This document shows, piece by piece, positions 58,061 to 64,000 of a DNA stretch of 64,000 nt (its first letter is position 1; each line of letters begins with the position of its first letter). Under the pieces are notes generated by a model. It did not search any database. It saw nothing but the letters and a program-made list of their open reading frames with translations, and was not told where the DNA came from. The stretch covers positions 62,001 to 126,000 of the forward strand of contig JAODTK010001843.1 in assembly GCA_026419785.1 (NCBI GenBank), given 5' to 3'. Both the position numbers and the translations under genes were made by a program. The DNA is from Sclerodactyla briareus. Its lineage: Eukaryota > Echinodermata > Holothuroidea > Dendrochirotida > Sclerodactylidae.

Positions 58061-58384
58061 AAATATTAGGAGGGGGGGGGGTAACAGATTGGGGCCCCTC
58101 AAATTTTCGATGGGGGAGCGAACGCTCGATAGGACCAAGGATGATATCAAGGCAGGTGTTGTAAACCATTCCCGTGGATCGCTATTTTAGATCCCCCCCC
58201 CCCACGATCAGTGAACTCCGGATCCGACCACTTCACGGAACATGGGAGGAACGGAGGAGGCCAGTCCAACGGGACTGCCAATAGCGACCGGACGATTACT
58301 TATGCAAATATCCCGAACAAACTTAGGCACGAATATATGCAGTACAGCATGAACTGCCCATCGCGAGTACAGCAACGAAGAAAA

Positions 58385-58458
58385 TCGTTATGGTGATTGC
58401 TGGGTTCGAACCGTGAGTTGATGTAAGCGTCACTGTTCCACTACGCCCAGCTGCATGG
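58385..58458 (-). repeat. tRNA-like SINE head (pol III promoter boxes)
   Basis: On the minus strand GCTGGGCGTAGTGG resembles a tRNA A box and GGTTCGAACCC is a perfect B box. The bases before the A box (GCTGGG) pair with those after the B box (CCCAGC), like an acceptor stem. The boxes are about 25 bases apart, too close for an intact tRNA, so this is more likely a SINE head or tRNA relic. Confidence 0.4.
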
Positions 58459-58459
58459 C

Positions 58460-59580
58460 ACTCACAATCATTGTACCTTGAATGCAGGTGCGGTAAGCCA
58501 AAAATTTCAGTTGAAGACAGTACAAAATTCCTACAGTGGCGGAAGACACCATATGTGCCTCCATGTGTCGGTAGTCTACAGGCACGTACCGAGAGATTTG
58601 CTGGGGGGGGGGGGAGGGGGGGTTGAGCCGGAACCCATGGGAAGTGCGCCCTCTAATTGGCTCACTCTCCCTAGTGGCGAATAAGTACAATTTATGGGCC
58701 TCGGCATATGCTGCTGCAATGTTTTCTAATAAAACAGGGCAAGACCCTACTGAACTGCAAAAAAAAGTTTATGTGTTAAAAAATTATTGATCACTTGGGT
58801 CATCATGGTCTGATCACCCCCCCCCCCCCCTCGGGGACGCCACGAAGTAGTCTAACTGCAGACAGATTAGGGTGTGTGTATAGGACCTATTCACGTTGAG
58901 GAGGGAAAAAAATGTCCACATGACCAACAGTCTAAAATATGATTAGAGTAGTTTATCTCCCAGCGGATACTCATGATTGTATTAAGGTATGAAACTTAAG
59001 AAGATGAGGCTAGTTCTGGTATAAATTTGCGTTTGGATCCGAGTTGTGGCACCAGACACTCGCATAATCTTCGTTACTTAGGGTACGTGATGCTTGCTAT
59101 TGGACAAACGTTTACTAGGGGGGGGGCATTACATTCAAGAGACTCGACGGTAAATGGTAGACGAAATGAGGGGTGAGACCATACCGGTTACTGACCCCTT
59201 AAACCTCATTCGCGGTAGTTGTAATAAAAAATGACAGTAAGCTAGATCAGAATTTTTTTAAAAAAGATCGATAAAGCGACTCGAGCTACTAATCGTTATC
59301 TATTTAATTGTGGCGTACACAGTATCCAATGGAACTGAGTGACCTATACCTATTAGGAAAAGCCGCGTAATCGAAAAGATGGTAACACTTGAAACCAGGT
59401 TGCACTTATAAATTCCTTAAGATGTCTCTTGGTGGAGATGGTGATGGGAGGGGCATGCATGCAATAATTACTACATAGCCCCGTGAAATAGAAAAATCGG
59501 AATAACTGAAACGATATATATGAGTACCAGACGAAAACGACACGAACATTGTGTACCGTAGTGGGTTCCCACCTCTCCAT
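58460..59580. other. No gene recognised; G/C homopolymers
   Basis: Long homopolymers at about 58601-58622 (G) and 58815-58830 (C). No coding or repeat assignment. Confidence 0.35.
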
Positions 59581-59587
59581 CACACTG

Positions 59588-59692
59588 GGCCCTCTCGCCA
59601 CCAACCAACCTCCCCCTCTCGCCACAAACCCCTCCCCACTCTCGCCAAAACCCCATCACCTATCGCCACAACCTTCCCCTCTCTCGCCATTC
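59588..59692. repeat. Minisatellite, ~21-bp unit
   Basis: About five degenerate units of CC(C)CTCTCGCCACAA(A)CC in tandem. Confidence 0.85.
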
Positions 59693-59699
59693 AGAACCC

Positions 59700-60790
59700 A
59701 GTTAACATAGTGCTTCCTTTTGGTTGAGGCACTAGTACGTCACACAAAATCACCCCTCCGAAAACATGTTTTCAACACAGGGCGCTCATTGGAGATTATC
59801 AGGTAAAATGTATCATCACAGCGTGAGCCGCCCAAGCAATAGAACGCATGGGTGGTGCCATATCCCAGTTTTAGGCCAAATGTGGCGTCAGCCAGAACGG
59901 TTCTAAGCCCCTGATACAAGTGATTAATAATAATAATAATAATATATCTGTGGCGCTGATATAGCGCTTTTCGACGTTATCAAAAGCGCTTCACCGATAT
60001 TACCCATGATCATTAATAGTTGACTTATTATTAGTGAATGAGTGAATGATAAGTCGGAAGACACCAGTGGGTGTGTCAGCATCATCTTCCTGGGAAATTG
60101 TTGTATTTCGCGCACTTGTGAATATCTCCTGTCGCGTTCACTCTATCCAGGTTTATTGCTCTGTCAACGGATTTTAATACTCAAAGTATTTGGTTAACTA
60201 TTTCCAGTGCTATTTCCAGTTCGAGCGATTTTTACATCCAACTTATCGTTCATATCGTCGAACCTAGGCTATAGACCTACACAATGCAGTTTTATATGCA
60301 GGATTAGTTAGATCAATATTAGTTATCTGCAACCGAATTATTTATCTGCAACGGAATTGTCGGCATATCTCAAGAAACTTGTCCTGACAATCCGAATCTC
60401 TCAACAAAGACATTATTTGGAATAAGCAGTGGAATTTTTATCTATTTTGGATCATTTAGCGTAATGAATGCGGAAATAACGTACACAATCTTAAAATTGG
60501 TCACGCTATTAAACTGTATGAAATTACGAATTAGAAGACAAACAACTGAGAAAATAGGAAGACCTTACGAGATATAATCTGATGTTCACCGCTCTGTGGA
60601 AACGAGTAGATAAGAGGTCAGCGATATCAATTACATAGCAGTGCAAGGTCAGAACCATCCATTTCATATATTTTTCGAGGTGCCTGCATGCAGGCAATTC
60701 CTATCACGGGTAGGTTTTCTTTTTTAAGAGAAAATGGATTATTACTTCGAACCATATAGGATCGGCCTTGCTCTATTAACAGTTATACGA
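59700..60790. other. No gene recognised; short (TAA)n
   Basis: A short ATAATA run at 59925-59945 is followed by GCTGATATAGCGCTTTTCGACGTTATCAAAAGCGC, a GC-bearing inverted motif. Otherwise unassigned. Confidence 0.35.
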
Positions 60791-60799
60791 AATTATCAA

Positions 60800-63330
60800 A
60801 ATAAAGTCCACCTTGGACATATTATTAATTGCTTATGACCCCAACGTCGGTTTTGTTTTAACTCACAGGAATCCTGAAGAACAGAAAATTCTACACAATG
60901 CTAGAAATATAGTGAATACAATAAACAAAAAAGAATTAATAATTGTGGTGATTTTAAACGCGAAAGTCGGCTCATCAAATCCCCTCCATCCGAAACATAT
61001 CAGAAAATATACCACAGGTAAAACCAATACAAATGGTGAAGTGTTAACAGATCTTAATGTGAGAACAATCTCTCTACTTATGGAATCTTTCTACAAACAA
61101 AAACTTAGCATATCCAAACACTATACGAGTAAATTTCATACCTGTAATAACACAGAAATCCTATCGAAACAAATGGACTATACCATAGCCCATTAAAACT
61201 TGAATCTATTAACACCGACGTCGAGCATAAAATGGCGCATGTCAACCCTGTGATCAAAAAAATCTTTAAGTAGTTCACCCTAAATAGCTCAAACAAGAAG
61301 GAAAATTTAATTTCTGTCGATAGCATGTTCGGGTAGTAATTCAGTCATCTAAATCAAACCACAATGACTCAATGAAAGTGTAAACAGGCTCTGAAGGAAG
61401 CAAATTTTTCTGAAGCACCTGTACTAATGTGGAAAAACTTTCATCAATGGCTAGAAACGGGCCGGAAACATAAAACCACCTCAGGGAAAGTTTCGTTTCA
61501 ATAATACTGAAATAGGCGACGAACACAAGACAAAAAAATTCTTATCGATCTCGACCACGTAAAGCTTAATCAGAAGGCAAGAATGAACAACTAAAAGGCC
61601 TAAATCAACAAAAAGACAGATTCACTGTCAATCAAGATGCACTGAACAAAAATTGTTGACGAAATTACTGAAATGAAAAATAGTTAGGATGCTCCCACTG
61701 TTCCTATATTAAAGCGAGGAAAGTGGAAAGTAGTGCACAAAAAAAGTAAGAAGGATCCAATTCCAAAAAATTGATGATTGAAATCATAGGAAGATACAGA
61801 AATTTATTTATTTTTTTTTTTTAATGCAAAATTAAAGAAATCAGTACCATTCGAAAAAACAATTCAACGTAAAAACCCAGAACCCAAACAAAACGTGCTC
61901 CAGGAAACACTAACAACCATGATGAAGTGAAATTGAACAAGCGGTTGCATCATTAAAAATAAAAAAAATCCCAGGTGCTGGTGCCAAATACAGATTTAAA
62001 ACATTCAAATATGCCCAAAATACACACCATAAATACATAAGCTAATATTTAAATAACATAGCGAAACCGGAGAAATACCCATAGAAATCAAAAAAGGAAT
62101 CTTACACAATTAAAAAACCCGGAAAAAACTGAAGGCCCCACTGGAAAATTTAAGACCGTGTCTTACTTTCAACTCGGAGGGAAATCCCCGCAATTGATAC
62201 ACGGAAATCAACCCCCTAATGATGAATATATACTCCCGTCCCCAAAAATGCCTAACACCTCAGGGAGATGCACCGCCTGAGCTGTTTTTGCCTTCAAAAT
62301 GTTAGCAGAGGAAGCCATAACTTCATAGGATACAACATCGATCTCTAATGCTGTCGATATGAGCAAGTTCAATACAATCCAAAGAGGCACACTATTAAAT
62401 GATTTAAAAAAAGATCCTCGAGAACGAAGAACTCATCTCATTTCACAATTTTCGGGACGATGTTTCATAACACGTCAAAAATTAGACGGTTAAAACTAGG
62501 AAATCCTTTCAAGAACGAACATCGGTTCCCCTCAGTGTGACAGTATGCAAGGCGTTATTCTTTATACGTACCTGGCCAACTCTTTGGAATCGGAGGAAAA
62601 GACATTGATTCCGTTATCAACCATTCTCAGTTAGTTGATCATGACTACAGTTCCACTAATAAACCGACAACTTCTTCACCGTGGAACAAACAATAGTGTG
62701 ATGATATATCTGGGGCATCAACTGGTTGAACAATATCTGGAAAGACGCCGAAAACGAGTGATGAGCAACTGACAAGAGGCAGCACCCGAATGAGAAGTTT
62801 CAACCAAAGTAATGGCAATGGAAAGTTGGAACGAAACTTGTAAAAGATTGGAAGTTTTTTGGGAAAACGAAGAAGATTAACAGAAAGAATTGGGATAACC
62901 AACAACGCTTTCCCCACTCTGTCAAAATGTTCAGGAGAAAGATGAGTAGAACAAGCATCAAACTCCGGATTTCGACACTCAATTTTTTCAAGAGACTACT
63001 CCGAATGTTCTCAACATCAGATGGACCAACAACAATTGGATACAAAACGACGAACTCTATGATGTGACCACCCAAATCCGCAGTAATCCGTAGTAGCACA
63101 TAGAAGGTTGAGATATTTTCGGTCAACGTTGCGAGACCAAGAAGAAGGCCCCAGCAAAGATCGCTCTGAGAGGAGAAGCAATGATGAGAAATAATACTTA
63201 AAGCCAGCTGGGAGACTCGTGACTACCATGCTCGGAAAAAATCCAAATCGCAATTCAGGGACATTAACTTAACGGTGAGGAAGCAATAAACCTTGCGCAA
63301 GATCGTGAACGTGGCGGAGGTGATCATCGA
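60800..63330 (+). mobile_element. APE-type LINE, endonuclease to C-terminus, heavily degraded
   Basis: The frame at 60813-61196 carries IVVILNAKVGSS, then KHIRKYTTGKTNTNGEVLTD and KQMDYTIAH, matching the GDFNAKVG..G-x-x-N-x-NG..Q-x-DY-x-x motifs of the APE endonuclease of LINEs. Later frames give EIEQAVASLKIKKIPGAG, KPEKYP..KSKKESYTIKKPGK (RT fingers, 61925-62125), and AFKMLAEEAITS-like and FGIGGKDID-like pieces (62290-62600). The end (63195-63330) includes EEAINLAQDRE and also occurs as a fragment at 40545-40716. A few frames are intact only over short runs, so it is inactive in this sequence. The exact LINE clade is uncertain. Confidence 0.8.
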
Positions 63331-63351
63331 GCAGTTGGGAGATGAGACTCA

Positions 63352-63446
63352 ACCTCTACTACTACTATTACTACTCGACTCTACTACTACTACTACTATA
63401 CTACTACTCTACTACTACTACTACTACACTACTACTAATACTATAA
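63352..63446. repeat. (CTA)n microsatellite
   Basis: CTACTA repeats follow the 3' end of the APE-type LINE, in the position of a LINE tail. Confidence 0.9.
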
Positions 63447-63924
63447 GGGAATTGTCAACACCGGTAGATATGCTATATAGCCCGCCGGACACACCCGTCA
63501 GGGCCTCCGGGGACTTCCTAATAAGGTGCAGTCACATGACGGCACGCCTACTGATTGTGTTAACAAGAAGTCTTTGCAGTTGAATTTGTCCGTCATGTCG
63601 CCAATCCTAGGTTTTTTTTCGAAACTTGCGTCTCGGGCACTGAAATTAATTTAATTGGGTGGATGTGAGTCCACCTTAATCGATGATCCAACATCGGGCA
63701 TTTTTAAAATTTAAGCTTCTTTAAATTTTCCCCAGGTGAACAAAACAAGGTAAGAATCCTCATTTTCGTTAGGTGAATGAACCATCATTGCTACATAGAG
63801 CTAGTGTACGCAGTACGAGAGCATGTATCTCTCAGATACGCCTATGTGGGGAAGATTAGAGCCACCATTAGAGGGCTCTCCGAACATTCCATACATTTGG
63901 AACCAGTTAACAGTCACAGGGGAG

Positions 63925-64000
63925 AGTACTTGTGTTGTGGTGTGGTGTGTTGTGTGTTGGGTGGTGGGTGTGTGTGTGTGTGTGTGCTGTGTGGTGTGTG
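63925..64000. repeat. GT/GTGG-rich microsatellite at window edge
   Basis: TGTGTGGTGTG-type repeats run to the end of the window. Confidence 0.9.

Noticed and set aside
1-64000. CRISPR arrays, bacterial operons, ribosomal RNA genes
   Set aside because: No regularly spaced short repeats with unique spacers, no clustered co-directional intact genes, and no recognisable rRNA sequence.

Overview
This is a stretch of animal nuclear genome from a marine invertebrate. No bacterial operons or CRISPR arrays are visible, the only confident host gene is split by introns, and most of the sequence is decayed transposons and dispersed repeats. The mix of elements (a DIRS retrotransposon, several LINE clades, PIF/Harbinger-like DNA elements, TGACCTT-type repeats, frequent AGGCCTA words) would suit an echinoderm or a related marine invertebrate, but I cannot name a species. 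Homologous copies within the window differ mostly by 1-2 base insertions and deletions. Together with frameshifts inside otherwise conserved exons, this suggests uncorrected long-read sequence, so broken frames should be read cautiously.

Layout. 1-9.4 kb: a ~2.7 kb segment present twice as direct copies (about 60-2752 and 6745-9443), each with a complete Harbinger-like element; between them lie a repeat shared with 19.6-20.1 kb, a hairpin-bearing repeat and a ~600 bp MITE. 10.26-16.76 kb: an apparently full-length, GC-rich DIRS retrotransposon on the minus strand, with inverted terminal repeats, an internal complementary region and a reverse transcriptase/RNase H region. 19.4-24.4 kb: four 5' exons of ACMSD (aminocarboxymuconate semialdehyde decarboxylase, kynurenine/NAD pathway) on the minus strand; the later exons were not found. 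24-26.5 kb: tandem TGACCTT-type repeats. 27.4-31.0 kb: a minus-strand CR1/L2-like LINE (ORF1, endonuclease, RT start) with a possible hAT-like element lodged in it. 33.7-44.5 kb: paired dispersed repeats, a plus-strand LINE RT (37.25-39.19 kb), CA microsatellites, unusual hairpins and a LINE 3' fragment. 44.5-50.3 kb: unassigned. 50.4-53.5 kb: (TAA)n-tailed repeats followed by an R4/Dong-like LINE. 54.5-56.9 kb: a Tx1/L1-like LINE. 57-60 kb: small repeats, a tRNA-like SINE head and a minisatellite. 60.8-63.3 kb: an APE-type LINE followed by a (CTA)n tract. The right edge is a GT-rich microsatellite.

Apart from ACMSD, the genes here are self-replication machinery of retroelements, each degraded in this sequence. 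No novel multi-gene system is evident. The most informative objects are the structurally complete DIRS element, the ACMSD exons, the Harbinger-like family with a repeatable TAA target site, and several palindromic structures without an obvious parent element.
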